From Bacillus thuringiensis (lineage in GTDB: Bacteria; Bacillota; Bacilli; Bacillales; Bacillaceae_G), in NCBI RefSeq assembly GCF_001182785.1, contig NZ_CP012099.1, forward strand, positions 804,501 through 868,500: DNA of 64,000 nt, in the 5' to 3' direction. The notes beneath the pieces were generated by a model that saw only the letters and a program-made list of their open reading frames with translations, had not been told where the DNA came from and made no database searches. Of the stretch, positions 51,853 to 60,982 are shown piece after piece. Position 1 is the first letter of the stretch, and every line of letters starts with the position of its first letter. Both the position numbers and the translations under genes were made by a program.

Positions 51853-51886
51853 CAAAAAAAGCACGTAATCTGCCGCTACATGCTTT
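51853..51886 (-). terminator. Riboswitch-controlled terminator
   Basis: Minus strand AGCATGTA / TTACGTGCT stem followed by TTTTTTTG. It lies between the lysine aptamer and the permease gene. Confidence 0.85.
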
Positions 51887-51899
51887 CTATCTTATAAGA

Positions 51900-52110
51900 A
51901 ACCCACGACATACCTCTCGATAGCTCTCCACAAACGAAACGTTTGTGACAGTTCTGCACTTATTAAATGCAGACCCAGCAAGCGTGCATGGTGGACACGA
52001 CTTACTTCGGCAACCATTCCTTTCTCATTCCTTCATCAATGCCACTACATCTCCTGAAATGATACTCTTAATGACTGCAACCTCTACCTCACCGAGATAC
52101 GAATGAGGAT
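51900..52110 (-). ncRNA. Lysine riboswitch (L-box)
   Basis: On the minus strand the conserved L-box blocks appear in order: GAGGTAGAGGTTGCA (about 52091-52077), AAGAGTA (about 52061), GGAATGGTTGCCGAAGTAAG (about 52023-52004), GCTGGGTCTGCA (about 51980), TGCAGAACTGTCA (about 51960-51950) and GGAGAGCTATCG (about 51931-51920). Binding of lysine normally causes termination. About 130 bases separate the aptamer from the permease start. Confidence 0.93.
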
Positions 52111-52228
52111 TTAAATATTAAATTAACGTCTTTAAGAGTAACAAATGTATTTTTATACGTCAATGGATATAGTAATAATCAGATTATAGAGAAGAATTTG
52201 TGATTAAAAACGAATAAGATTTTAGCAT

Positions 52229-52262
52229 GAAAAGAAGCTGATCTAAAACTAGATCAGCTTCT
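52229..52262 (-). terminator. Terminator of gapN
   Basis: AGAAGCTGATCTA-AAAC-TAGATCAGCTTCT, a perfect 13-bp stem with AT-rich flanks. Confidence 0.9.
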
Positions 52263-52272
52263 ACATATAAGA

Positions 52273-53712
52273 TTAAACTAAGTTTAATACAGTCACTTTT
52301 TCACGTGTCATAGACTCAAGGCTCTTACGAATACCTTGTGCTCCCATACCTGAACCTTTTACACCGATGAATGGGAAGTGGTCAGGGCCGCGCTCTGTGC
52401 GTCCGTTAATTTGAACAGAACCAGTTTCGATTTTGTTAGCAATTGCAAATGCTTTGTTAATGTCTTTAGTGAAGACACTTGCTTGCAGACCGAACTCTGA
52501 TTTGTTAGCAATTTCAATTGCTTGCTCATCTGAAGAAACACGAATGATTGGAAGGATTGGGCCAAATGGCTCTTCCCAAGCAACTTTCATTTCTTCTGTT
52601 ACGTGGTCGATTAATGTTGGGTAAATTAAGTTACGCTCACGTTTGTTACCAATAACGATTGTTGCACCTTTTTCAACAGCATCGTCAACTAAGCCTTGAA
52701 CGAAGTCAGCAGACTTGTCGTCGATTAATGGAACGATTGTGCTGTCTTGTTCTGGAGATCCAACTGATAGTTCAGCTACTTGCGCTTTTAATAAGCTAAC
52801 AAGCTCGTCTGCTACGTTTTCGTGTACAAGTACACGTTTAATAGCTGTACAACGTTGACCAGAGTAAGAGAATGCACCGCTTACGATATGGTTTGCAGCA
52901 TCTTGTAAGTCAGCATCTTCACGAACGATACCAGGATCTTTACCACCAAGTTCTAATACAAGTGGAATCATTGAAGCTTTTTTCGCTAAATGTTTACCTG
53001 TGTTTGTACCACCTGTGAACGATACCATATTAATGCCTTCGTGTTCTACTAAGTAGTCACCAATTACAGAACCGCGTCCTGTCGCTACGTTTACAAGACC
53101 TTTTGGAAGGCCAGCTTTGTGAAGTGCTTCAACCATTTTAATACCACTAATTGCACCTTGAGTTGCTGGTTTGAAAATAACAGCGTTACCCATAATTAAT
53201 GCTGGTGCAAGTTTCGCAGCAGATAAGTTTACTGGGTAGTTAAATGGTGCGATTGCTAATACAACACCAAGTGGTGCGCGTTGGATGATCGCAAGTTTCG
53301 ATTTCGTTCCGCCAGGGAAGCTATCGCCCATCATGCTTTCTCCGTGCATATGTAAAGCTTCTTCGATCGTGTAACGAATGAAGTCAGCTGTACGAACAAC
53401 TTCTTTCTTCGCATCTTTATAGCCTTTACCGACTTCTTTCATAATGATATCGGCAATTTCATCCTGCATATTTACGAGCTCATCAGCCCATTTATATAAG
53501 TATTTTGCGCGATCTTGTAGGGAAGCTTCAGCCCATGATTTTTGAGCTTCTTTTGCAGATGCAATTGCTTCATCTACTTCTCCGCGAGTAATTGCTTGTA
53601 CTTGTCCAATTACTTCGTGTAAGTATGGAGATGGAATTTCAATTGTTTCTCCTGAAGAGCTTTCTCTCCATTCTCCGTTTAAATAAAATTTGTACGTATT
53701 GCTAGTTGTCAT
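52273..53712 (-). CDS. gapN: NADP-dependent non-phosphorylating glyceraldehyde-3-phosphate dehydrogenase GapN
   Basis: 479 residues of the aldehyde dehydrogenase fold. Catalytic Cys lies in SYSGQRCTAIKR (about 285), the general-base Glu in VLELGGKDPG (about 251). The NGRTERGPDHFPFIGVKGSG segment (about 438-457) is specific for GapN. It oxidises glyceraldehyde-3-P to 3-phosphoglycerate and yields NADPH. ATG at 53712 follows AGGAGGACTA; the longer frame lacks support. Confidence 0.93.
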   Translation of the reverse strand: MTTSNTYKFYLNGEWRESSSGETIEIPSPYLHEVIGQVQAITRGEVDEAIASAKEAQKSWAEASLQDRAKYLYKWADELVNMQDEIADIIMKEVGKGYKDAKKEVVRTADFIRYTIEEALHMHGESMMGDSFPGGTKSKLAIIQRAPLGVVLAIAPFNYPVNLSAAKLAPALIMGNAVIFKPATQGAISGIKMVEALHKAGLPKGLVNVATGRGSVIGDYLVEHEGINMVSFTGGTNTGKHLAKKASMIPLVLELGGKDPGIVREDADLQDAANHIVSGAFSYSGQRCTAIKRVLVHENVADELVSLLKAQVAELSVGSPEQDSTIVPLIDDKSADFVQGLVDDAVEKGATIVIGNKRERNLIYPTLIDHVTEEMKVAWEEPFGPILPIIRVSSDEQAIEIANKSEFGLQASVFTKDINKAFAIANKIETGSVQINGRTERGPDHFPFIGVKGSGMGAQGIRKSLESMTREKVTVLNLV

Positions 53713-53758
53713 GATTAGTCCTCCTAAAATAGCAACTTGTAAGAGTGAGTATAAGGTG

Positions 53759-53787
53759 ATTGTAGGGGGTTTGATAACATTTTTCAA
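53759..53787 (-). promoter_or_regulatory. gapN: gapN promoter (sigma-A)
   Basis: Minus strand TTGAAA (53782-53787), 17 bases, TACAAT (53759-53764). Confidence 0.75.
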
Positions 53788-53799
53788 ATGAAATGTTTG

Positions 53800-53813
53800 T
53801 GAAAACGATTTCT
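53800..53813. promoter_or_regulatory. Candidate cre (CcpA) site upstream of gapN
   Basis: TGAAAACGATTTCT matches the cre consensus TGWAANCGNTNWCA except at the last base. It lies 13 bases upstream of the gapN -35, a place more often linked with CcpA activation than repression. Confidence 0.4.
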
Positions 53814-53940
53814 TATTCTTTTTTTATTTTGTATGCCCTTTCTTATGGAATATTCCCTTATTTCAAATTAATTTATCGTATTATGGATCCTTATCATTTT
53901 TATGATTGTCGAGTATTTTATATTATTTGTAAAAAAATAA

Positions 53941-53970
53941 TTGACAGAATACTCAATAAAGTTGTAAGAT
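53941..53970 (+). promoter_or_regulatory. Promoter of the bmr leader
   Basis: TTGACA (53942-53947), about 18 bases, then TAAGAT (53966-53971), a reasonable sigma-A promoter just ahead of the leader ORF. Confidence 0.6.
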
Positions 53971-54004
53971 TATAAATGGAAAATAAATGAAAGGGGTGTG
54001 CGTA

Positions 54005-54091
54005 ATGATTGTAATCGTAAATGTAATGGGCTTAGCTCTGTTAAATGGCAGAAAACATTCATATCATTACGCAACCCGTACGGATATATAG
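54005..54091 (+). CDS. 28-residue leader peptide upstream of bmrCD
   Basis: A short frame MIVIVNVMGLALLNGRKH... ending ATRTDI, with an AAAGGGG site eight bases before the ATG. It sits after a sigma-A promoter and before two hairpins and the bmrC gene. In B. subtilis the equivalent place holds bmrB, a leader whose translation controls bmrCD by ribosome-mediated attenuation; the sequence here is not obviously the same but position and logic are. Its last codons form one arm of a possible antiterminator (see the hairpin entry). Confidence 0.65.
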   Translation: MIVIVNVMGLALLNGRKHSYHYATRTDI

Positions 54092-54108
54092 GGCATCTTT
54101 GTCTTATA

Positions 54109-54145
54109 AAAAGCGTACGTTGCGTATATCGTAACGTACGCTTTT
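54109..54145 (+). terminator. Leader hairpin 1 (terminator or switch element)
   Basis: AAAAGCGTACGTT (54109-54121) pairs perfectly with AACGTACGCTTTT (54133-54145). Its left arm CGTACGTTGCGT (54114-54125) can alternatively pair with ACGCAACCCGTACG inside the leader ORF (54069-54082; 12 bp with a CC bulge). The two pairings exclude each other. Confidence 0.8.
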
Positions 54146-54157
54146 ATGCATTCCTGT

Positions 54158-54189
54158 GCATATCGTCAAGCGGCGGTATGCTTTTTTTT
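54158..54189 (+). terminator. Leader hairpin 2, intrinsic terminator
   Basis: GCATATCG (54158-54165) and CGGTATGC (54174-54181) form an 8-bp stem with one G-T pair, followed by eight T residues. A classical terminator about 150 bases before bmrC. Confidence 0.88.
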
Positions 54190-54339
54190 GTTTATTTTCC
54201 CTTGTTTGGTTCCGATAAAAAACTTTGGAAGGTGGAAAAATGTGATGAGATTGTATGGGTTACGAAATGTAAATGTGATGGGTCTGGATAGTGGATAAAG
54301 AAATGAGAGGTAAACGAGAACGAGAAGGGAGAGGTTACA

Positions 54340-56100
54340 TTGTTATCAGTATTACTAAAGTTAAAATGGTTTTTTAGGGAGCATTGGAAGAGATATAGTA
54401 TCGCCATTGGAGCTCTTTTAATTGTAAATATAGTTGAAGTCATTCCCCCGAAAGTGTTAGGGGTTACGATAGATAATATCAAAACAGGAACGTTATCAAA
54501 CGAAGCAATTATACAGTCTATTCTTATTTTAGTTGGGGTTACGGTAGTTGGATATGGCCTAACTTTCGTATGGCAACATCAATTGTTTGGCGGTGCATTT
54601 GTACTTGAGAAAACGATGCGCTCTAAATTTATGGGGCATTTACTTAAGATGACGCCGACTTTTTATCAAAAAAATCGTACTGGCGATTTAATGGCGAGAG
54701 CAACGAATGATTTAAAAGCAATCGCTATGACAGCTGGTTTTGGTATATTAACGCTCGTGGATTCTAGTTTATATATGCTTACGATCGTTTGTATGATGGG
54801 TTTTACAATTAGTTGGGAGCTTACATTTGCAGCGCTTATCCCACTTCCAATTATGGCGTATGCGATGAATATATATGGAAAGAAATTGCATGAAAGATTT
54901 ACAGTTGCGCAAGATGCATTCGGTGATATGAATGATAAAGTGCTTGAATCAATCGCTGGTGTGCGCGTTATTCGTGCATACGTACAAGAGAATGCAGATC
55001 AGGAAAGATTTCATCATTTAGGAGATGACGTCTACGAAAAAAACATGAAGGTAGCGAGAATTGATGCATTATTCCAACCAACTGTGAAAATGCTTGTTGG
55101 TCTTAGTTATTTAATCGGCTTAGTGTACGGTGCATACCTTGTATTTCAATCAAAGGTGACGCTTGGTGAACTCGTTTCTTTTAACGTGTATTTAGGGATG
55201 ATGATTTGGCCGATGTTTGCAATTGGTGAACTAATTAATGTTATGCAAAGAGGAAATGCTTCGCTTGACCGTGTGAATGAAACGTTAGCGTATGAACCGG
55301 ATGTAAAGGATCCGAAAAATCCAAAGCTTGTACAAGAGCCGGATTATATTCAGTTTGATGATGTGTCTTTCTCATACCCTTCATCAACTGGAGAAAATTT
55401 AAAGAAGGTTTCTTTCACATTAAAGCAAGGAGAAACGCTTGGGGTTGTCGGAAAAACAGGAAGCGGGAAAACGACGCTTGTACGTCAACTTCTTCGCCAA
55501 TATCCGCTGGGAGATGGAGATATTGCAGTTTCTGATGTGACATTAGATAAAATGACGAATGAAAATGTACTCGGATGGATTGGGTATGTACCTCAGGAAC
55601 ATATTTTGTTCTCAAAAACAGCGCGAGAAAATATTTTATTCGGAAATAGGGAAGCGACTGAAGAAGAACTCGAGAAAGCGATTGAAATAGCGGCGTTTAC
55701 AAAGGATTTAGAGTTTTTACCAGAAGGATTAGAAACGCTCGTTGGAGAGAAAGGTGTTTCTTTATCAGGTGGACAAAAGCAAAGGATTTCAATTGCGCGA
55801 GCTGTTATTCAAAATCCAGAAATTTTAATTTTGGATGATTCTTTATCAGCTGTAGATGCTCGTACGGAAGCGGCGATCATTGAAAATATAAGAACAGAAA
55901 GAAGCGGAAAGACGACGATTATTACGACGCACCGTTTATCTGCCGTACAACATGCGGATTGGATTCTCGTTATGGATGAAGGTGAAGTAATGGAAGAGGG
56001 TACGCATGATCAGCTTATTAAAAGCGGGGGCTGGTATGCTGAGCAGTTTGAAAGACAACAAGGGGAAAGTGAAAGTGCGGATAGTGGGGTGAAAATATGA
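54340..56100 (+). CDS. bmrC: Heterodimeric ABC exporter half BmrC (YheI)
   Basis: 586 residues: six-helix membrane domain (about 15-310) and ATPase domain (about 335-570). Walker A GKTGSGKTT, canonical signature [10 protein letters not shown], but Walker B is ILILDDSLSAVD, with Asp where the catalytic Glu is expected; this is the degenerate site known for BmrC-type halves. Length agrees with B. subtilis YheI. TTG start after GGGAGAGG. Overlaps the next gene by four bases. Confidence 0.93.
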   Translation: MLSVLLKLKWFFREHWKRYSIAIGALLIVNIVEVIPPKVLGVTIDNIKTGTLSNEAIIQSILILVGVTVVGYGLTFVWQHQLFGGAFVLEKTMRSKFMGHLLKMTPTFYQKNRTGDLMARATNDLKAIAMTAGFGILTLVDSSLYMLTIVCMMGFTISWELTFAALIPLPIMAYAMNIYGKKLHERFTVAQDAFGDMNDKVLESIAGVRVIRAYVQENADQERFHHLGDDVYEKNMKVARIDALFQPTVKMLVGLSYLIGLVYGAYLVFQSKVTLGELVSFNVYLGMMIWPMFAIGELINVMQRGNASLDRVNETLAYEPDVKDPKNPKLVQEPDYIQFDDVSFSYPSSTGENLKKVSFTLKQGETLGVVGKTGSGKTTLVRQLLRQYPLGDGDIAVSDVTLDKMTNENVLGWIGYVPQEHILFSKTARENILFGNREATEEELEKAIEIAAFTKDLEFLPEGLETLVGEKGVSLSGGQKQRISIARAVIQNPEILILDDSLSAVDARTEAAIIENIRTERSGKTTIITTHRLSAVQHADWILVMDEGEVMEEGTHDQLIKSGGWYAEQFERQQGESESADSGVKI

Positions 56101-58097
56101 GCGTTTCAAAACGATTATTTCAATATGCGATGAAAGTGAAAGGGACGATTTTTGCTGCGATGTTAATGTTATTTATTTTCGTCATTGCAGAGCTTGCTGG
56201 TCCTTTCGTTGCTAAAACGATGATTGATGATCATATCGTCGGGATAGAGAAACCTTGGTATGAAACAGAAAAGAGTGAAGAAGCTGTTTCATATAATGGG
56301 GCCTTTTATAAGCGAAGTGATCGCTTTGAACAAGGTGAGACAAAAGGTAAAGAAGTACGTGTGATGCAAGTCGGTTTTCAATATTATTTTGTACCGAATA
56401 AAGTGAATATTGAAGGGTCACGTACTGTAAAAGGTGATATGATTACCGTTCAAAATGGTAAGGCGGTGCAAGTGTATAAAGCGAAGGCATTAACGAAAGA
56501 AGAAGTGTTTGCGTTTTATAAACCAGAAATAAACCGTCTATTATTACTTGGTGGTGGCTATTTCGCTTTATTAGTAGTCGTATCGTTATTTGCATACGGA
56601 AAGCAGTTTTTCTTGCAGAAGGCAGCGAACAAAATTATTCAAATTATGAGGGAAGATGTTTTTTCTCATATTCAAACGTTGCCAATTCGGTACTTTGATC
56701 ATTTACCGGCAGGGAAAATTGTTTCGCGTGTGACGAATGATACAGAGGCCATTCGTGATTTATATGTAACGGTGCTGGCAACATTCGTTTCTAGTATCAT
56801 CTATATTATTGGGATATTCGCTGCGCTATTTTTATTAGATGTGAAGCTCGCTTCATTATGTTTATTAATTATCCCAATTTTAATTGTTTGGGCGATTCTT
56901 TATAGAAAATATGCGTCTGTATACAATCATAAAATGCGCTCTCGTTTATCTGATATTAACGGAACAGTGAATGAATCGATTCAAGGAATGCCGATTATTC
57001 AAGCGTTTCGTCAAGAGCGTGAAACGAAAAAAGAATTTGAAGAATTAAATGGCGATTATTTTAAGTATCAAAATAAAATCTTGAATTTAAATGCAGCAAC
57101 TTCGCACAATTTAGTATCTGTATTAAGAAATATTGCTTTCACAGGAGTAATTTGGTATTTCGGTGGTGCGTCATTAAGTGCTACAGGTATTATTTCACTT
57201 GGGGTACTGTATGCGTTTGTTGATTATTTAACTCGATTATTCTCGCCAATTACGAATATGGTGAATCAGCTTGCAAACTTAGAGCAAGCGCGCGTTGCAT
57301 CAGAACGTGTCTTTGAATTGTTAGAGGAAAAAGGGGAAGCGGTAGAAGAAGAACGTATGCCTCGTTTAAAAGGAAATGTGAAATTTGATAATGTATCATT
57401 CTCTTATAATGGAAAAGATGAAGTGCTAAAAAATATTTCTTTTGAAGCGAAACAAGGCGAGACAGTAGCACTTGTCGGTCATACTGGATCAGGAAAAAGC
57501 TCTATAATGAATGTACTCTTTCAATTTTATGAGTTTGAAAAAGGAAAGCTTACGATTGACGGTCACGATGTAAGAGAAATGCCGAAACAAGCAACTCGTG
57601 AGCATATGGGAATCGTACTGCAAGATCCGTTTTTATTTAGCGGGACGGTCGCTTCCAATGTAAGCTTAGAAAACGAAAAAATTTCAAAAGAGCGTATCAT
57701 AAAAGCATTGCATGATGTTGGTGCTGAAAGATTTGCGAACAATATAAATGAAGAAATTACAGAAAAGGGAAGTACGCTTTCCACTGGTGAACGTCAGCTT
57801 ATTTCGTTTGCTAGGGCGCTTGCTTTTGATCCAGCTATCTTAATTCTAGATGAAGCAACGTCTAGTATTGATACAGAAACAGAGGCGATGATTCAACAAG
57901 CACTAGAAGTTGTGAAAAAAGGAAGAACGACATTTATTATTGCGCACCGTCTTTCAACAATTAAAAGCGCAGATCAAATTATTGTACTCGATAGAGGAAC
58001 GATTTTAGAAAAAGGTTCTCATGATGAACTAATGAAAAAGCGTGGGCGTTATTATGATATGTATAAAACGCAAATGGAAGGCAATCAGAGTGCTTAA
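56097..58097 (+). CDS. bmrD: Heterodimeric ABC exporter half BmrD (YheH)
   Basis: 666 residues: helix 1, an extracellular insertion (about 45-145) characteristic of BmrD, then the remaining helices and an ATPase domain (about 425-660). Walker A GHTGSGKSS, Walker B LILDEATSSID with intact catalytic Glu, but the signature is LSTGERQ, not LSGGQ. So one composite ATP site is complete and the other defective, as in BmrCD. Exports drugs including ribosome-targeting and DNA-binding ones in B. subtilis. Confidence 0.94.
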   Translation: MSVSKRLFQYAMKVKGTIFAAMLMLFIFVIAELAGPFVAKTMIDDHIVGIEKPWYETEKSEEAVSYNGAFYKRSDRFEQGETKGKEVRVMQVGFQYYFVPNKVNIEGSRTVKGDMITVQNGKAVQVYKAKALTKEEVFAFYKPEINRLLLLGGGYFALLVVVSLFAYGKQFFLQKAANKIIQIMREDVFSHIQTLPIRYFDHLPAGKIVSRVTNDTEAIRDLYVTVLATFVSSIIYIIGIFAALFLLDVKLASLCLLIIPILIVWAILYRKYASVYNHKMRSRLSDINGTVNESIQGMPIIQAFRQERETKKEFEELNGDYFKYQNKILNLNAATSHNLVSVLRNIAFTGVIWYFGGASLSATGIISLGVLYAFVDYLTRLFSPITNMVNQLANLEQARVASERVFELLEEKGEAVEEERMPRLKGNVKFDNVSFSYNGKDEVLKNISFEAKQGETVALVGHTGSGKSSIMNVLFQFYEFEKGKLTIDGHDVREMPKQATREHMGIVLQDPFLFSGTVASNVSLENEKISKERIIKALHDVGAERFANNINEEITEKGSTLSTGERQLISFARALAFDPAILILDEATSSIDTETEAMIQQALEVVKKGRTTFIIAHRLSTIKSADQIIVLDRGTILEKGSHDELMKKRGRYYDMYKTQMEGNQSA

Positions 58098-58109
58098 TAG
58101 GTATGGGGG

Positions 58110-58140
58110 AGAACTTGTGATTTTTGCAAGTTCTTTTTTA
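58110..58140 (+). terminator. Terminator of bmrCD
   Basis: AGAACTTG-TGATTTTTG-CAAGTTCT followed by TTTTT. Confidence 0.9.
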
Positions 58141-58368
58141 GTGAATCAGGGCAGTTAAATAAGAAGTATTGTTTTACCTTTTTCTTTATAAATGCTATAT
58201 TTAAAAATGTTACTTATTTTTTGTATGTAGGGGTATTTTTCCCTTTTGTTTGATTATGAAGAAAAAGGATAAACTAAATAAGAACATTTTCATTGAAAAA
58301 TTGTTCAAGATTGCATACAATCAATATAGTTTTTAAATTCCTATCAGAATACTTGGAGGATTACTATC

Positions 58369-59166
58369 ATGAAGAAATTATTTTCAGTGCTTGCAGTAAC
58401 TACATTAGCGATCGGGATTGTAGCCGGCTGCGGTAAAGAAGAGAAAAAAGATACAGCTAGTCAAGACGCGTTACAAAAGATTAAACAAAGCGGTGAACTT
58501 GTAATTGGTACAGAAGGTACATACCCACCATTTACGTTCCACGATTCAAGCAATAAATTAACTGGATTCGATGTTGAACTATCAGAAGAAGTTGCAAAAC
58601 GTTTAGGTGTAAAACCTGTATTTAAAGAAACACAATGGGATAGCTTACTTGCTGGCCTTGATGCAAAACGTTTCGATATGGTTGCAAACGAAGTTGGTAT
58701 TCGTGAAGATCGTCAAAAGAAATACGATTTCTCTAAACCATACATTTCATCTTCAGCGGCATTAGTTATCGCAAAAGATAAAGATAAGCCTGCTACATTT
58801 GCTGATGTAAAAGGGTTAAAAGGAGCACAATCTTTAACGAGTAACTATGCAGATATCGCTAAGAAAAACGGTGCAGAAATCGAAGGTGTAGAAGGATTTA
58901 GCCAAGCGGCAGAATTATTAGCTTCAGGACGCGTTGATTTTACAATTAATGATAAGTTATCAGTATTAAATTATTTAGAAACGAAAAAAGATGCAAAAAT
59001 TAAAATTGTAGATACAGAAAAAGAAGCTTCACAAAGTGGATTCTTATTCCGTAAAGGTAGCGATAAGCTTGTACAAGAAGTAGATAAAGCGTTAGAAGAT
59101 ATGAAAAAAGACGGTACGTATGACAAAATAACGAAAAAATGGTTCGGTGAAAATGTATCTAAGTAG
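58369..59166 (+). CDS. tcyA: Cystine ABC transporter binding lipoprotein TcyA
   Basis: 265 residues. Lipobox IVAGC at about residue 21; family-3 solute-binding fold with VIGTEGTYPPFTFHD, FKETQWDSLLAGL, QSLTSNYADIAKK and the final WFGENVSK, all closely like B. subtilis TcyA, which binds cystine. GGAGG precedes the ATG. First of three genes. No S-box or T-box leader was seen upstream. Confidence 0.9.
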   Translation: MKKLFSVLAVTTLAIGIVAGCGKEEKKDTASQDALQKIKQSGELVIGTEGTYPPFTFHDSSNKLTGFDVELSEEVAKRLGVKPVFKETQWDSLLAGLDAKRFDMVANEVGIREDRQKKYDFSKPYISSSAALVIAKDKDKPATFADVKGLKGAQSLTSNYADIAKKNGAEIEGVEGFSQAAELLASGRVDFTINDKLSVLNYLETKKDAKIKIVDTEKEASQSGFLFRKGSDKLVQEVDKALEDMKKDGTYDKITKKWFGENVSK

Positions 59167-59851
59167 TGCATTAGTTTCAGATCGATTGTCTACTTGGATA
59201 GATATTATGCAGTCTTCCTTCATGCCTATGCTGAAGGAAGCTGTTTTTACAACAATTCCATTAACGCTTATTACATTTATTATCGGGATTATACTGGCGA
59301 CGTTAACAGCGCTCGCACGTATTTCAGGTAGTCGTATTTTACAATGGATTGCTCGTATCTATGTATCTATCATTCGCGGAACGCCACTTCTTGTACAATT
59401 ATTTATTATTTTCTATGGTCTTCCAACTCTTAACATTCAAGTTGAGCCATATACAGCAGCAGTTGTTGGATTTTCATTAAATGTCGGTGCATATGCATCT
59501 GAAATTATTCGTGCTTCTATCCTTTCAATTCCGAAAGGGCAGTGGGAAGCAGCTTACACAATTGGGATGACATACCCGCAAGCGTTAAAACGTGTTATTT
59601 TACCACAAGCGACGCGTGTATCAATCCCGCCGCTTTCAAATACATTTATTAGCTTAGTGAAGGATACTTCATTAGCATCGTTAATTTTAGTAACAGAAAT
59701 GTTCCGAAAAGCGCAGGAAATTGCGGCGATGAACTACGAGTTTTTAATTGTTTATTTTGAAGCAGGTCTTATTTATTGGGTTATTTGTTTCTTATTATCA
59801 ATCGTACAACAGATGTTAGAAAAGCGTTCAGAACGCTATACGTTAAAATAA
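59153..59851 (+). CDS. tcyB: Cystine ABC transporter permease TcyB
   Basis: 232 residues, five or more helices, with the EAA loop ([25 protein letters not shown]) near residue 135, typical of polar amino acid permeases of the HisM/GlnP class. The start codon overlaps tcyA by 14 bases (ATG at 59153; a GTG two codons earlier is an equal option), so translation is coupled. Confidence 0.9.
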   Translation: MYLSSALVSDRLSTWIDIMQSSFMPMLKEAVFTTIPLTLITFIIGIILATLTALARISGSRILQWIARIYVSIIRGTPLLVQLFIIFYGLPTLNIQVEPYTAAVVGFSLNVGAYASEIIRASILSIPKGQWEAAYTIGMTYPQALKRVILPQATRVSIPPLSNTFISLVKDTSLASLILVTEMFRKAQEIAAMNYEFLIVYFEAGLIYWVICFLLSIVQQMLEKRSERYTLK

Positions 59852-59879
59852 TCCTTTTACAAAAGGAGTTTTTGTTTTT

Positions 59880-60614
59880 ATGATTTCAATTCAACATTTA
59901 CAAAAAAGTTTCGGAGATAATACCGTACTAAAGCATATAGATTTATCAGTTGAGAAAGGTGAGGTTGTTGTTATTATCGGGCCATCTGGATCTGGTAAAA
60001 CGACATTCTTACGTTGTCTTAACGTACTAGAAACGCCAAACGCCGGTAACATTCGTATCGGCAATAAAGAGCTTAACTTCTCTCAAAAAGTATCGAAGAA
60101 AGATATTGTAAATCTTCGTACACAAACAGGGATGGTGTTCCAACATCATAACTTATTCCCTCATTTAACAGCACTTCAAAACGTAATGGAAGGGCTCGTT
60201 ACAGTGAAAAAGATGGGGAAAGAAGAAGCAAAGAAAAAAGCAAACTATTTCCTTGAAAAAGTTGGTTTAGCAGATAAAGTGGATTTATATCCGTTCCAAT
60301 TATCAGGTGGTCAACAACAGCGCGTTGGAATTGCGCGCGCGCTGGCGATGGAGCCAGAAGTGTTACTATTTGATGAACCGACTTCAGCGCTTGATCCTGA
60401 ACTCGTTCAAGAGGTTTTAAAAGTAATGAAAGAACTTGCTAAAGAAGGCATGACGATGGTTATTGTAACGCACGAAATGCGTTTTGCACATCAAATTGCC
60501 AACCGTGTTATTTTCATGGATGGTGGTGTCGTTGTCGAACAAGGTACACCAGAAGATGTATTTACAAATCCAAAAGAAGAACGCACGAAAAAGTTTTTAC
60601 AAATGTTACAGTAA
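59880..60614 (+). CDS. tcyC: Cystine ABC transporter ATPase TcyC
   Basis: 244 residues with Walker [10 protein letters not shown] (about 35), Q-loop [11 protein letters not shown], signature LSGGQQQR, Walker [13 protein letters not shown] and switch His in VTHEM. Typical polar amino acid importer ATPase. AAAAGGAG precedes the ATG. Last gene of the operon. Confidence 0.94.
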   Translation: MISIQHLQKSFGDNTVLKHIDLSVEKGEVVVIIGPSGSGKTTFLRCLNVLETPNAGNIRIGNKELNFSQKVSKKDIVNLRTQTGMVFQHHNLFPHLTALQNVMEGLVTVKKMGKEEAKKKANYFLEKVGLADKVDLYPFQLSGGQQQRVGIARALAMEPEVLLFDEPTSALDPELVQEVLKVMKELAKEGMTMVIVTHEMRFAHQIANRVIFMDGGVVVEQGTPEDVFTNPKEERTKKFLQMLQ

Positions 60615-60620
60615 ATTAAG

Positions 60621-60656
60621 AAAGGTCTCAGGGTATATGCCCTGAGACCTTTTTGC
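60621..60656. terminator. Bidirectional terminator between tcyC and the SASP gene
   Basis: AAAGGTCTCAGGG-TATATG-CCCTGAGACCTTT, perfect 13-bp stem with T and A runs. Confidence 0.95.
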
Positions 60657-60665
60657 CATATATAT

Positions 60666-60869
60666 TTATTTTTGGAATCCGCCAAGGCTTTGCTCAGCCA
60701 TTGCAACTAGACGTTTTGTAATTTCTCCACCAACTGAACCGTTAGCGCGAGCCGTAGAATCTGCTCCTAATTGTACACCAAATTCTTGAGCGATTTCGTA
60801 CTTCATTTGATCGATTGCAGCTGTTGCACCTGGTACTACTAATTGATTGTAAGAACTTTGGTTTGCCAT
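60666..60869 (-). CDS. Alpha/beta-type small acid-soluble spore protein
   Basis: 67 residues with both family signatures: the GPR protease site in [11 protein letters not shown] (about 23-33) and the C-terminal [18 protein letters not shown]. These proteins coat DNA in the dormant spore and feed outgrowth after cleavage. AAGGAGG precedes the ATG. Forespore expression by sigma-G is supported by the promoter at 60983-61011. Confidence 0.96.
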   Translation of the reverse strand: MANQSSYNQLVVPGATAAIDQMKYEIAQEFGVQLGADSTARANGSVGGEITKRLVAMAEQSLGGFQK

Positions 60870-60906
60870 AGGAATATATCCTCCTTAGAGTTAGAAAAAT
60901 TTTTTT
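60870..60906 (-). other. Short spacer between tRNA-like fold and SASP start
   Basis: A poly-A tract (T run on the plus strand) and the SASP ribosome binding site. Nothing else seen. Confidence 0.5.
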
Positions 60907-60960
60907 TGGTTGGACTAGCTGGAGTTGAACCAGATTATCGCCCCGGTTGGCGCTAATCCA
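60907..60960 (-). other. tRNA-like fold in the SASP leader
   Basis: On the minus strand TGGATTA (60960-60954) pairs with TAGTCCA (60917-60911) as a 7-bp acceptor with one G-T pair, followed by A and CCA (60910-60907). The T-arm is CTGG-TTCAACT-CCAG (60933-60919), with the TTCRANY loop of real tRNAs. In place of D and anticodon arms there is one hairpin, CGCC-AACCGG-GGCG. So it is half a tRNA, about 54 bases, and cannot decode. It lies between the sigma-G promoter and the SASP start. Could be a decayed tRNA gene or a tRNA-mimicking leader. Confidence 0.6.
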
Positions 60961-60982
60961 TCGGTAATTAAGTTTGTACTCA

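Noticed and set aside
54192..54482. Minus-strand frame of 96 codons
   Set aside because: It covers the bmrC start region and leader; no start signals and no family resemblance.
60907..60960. Complete tRNA gene
   Set aside because: Only acceptor, T-arm and CCA are present; no D-arm or anticodon arm, so it is reported as tRNA-like only.
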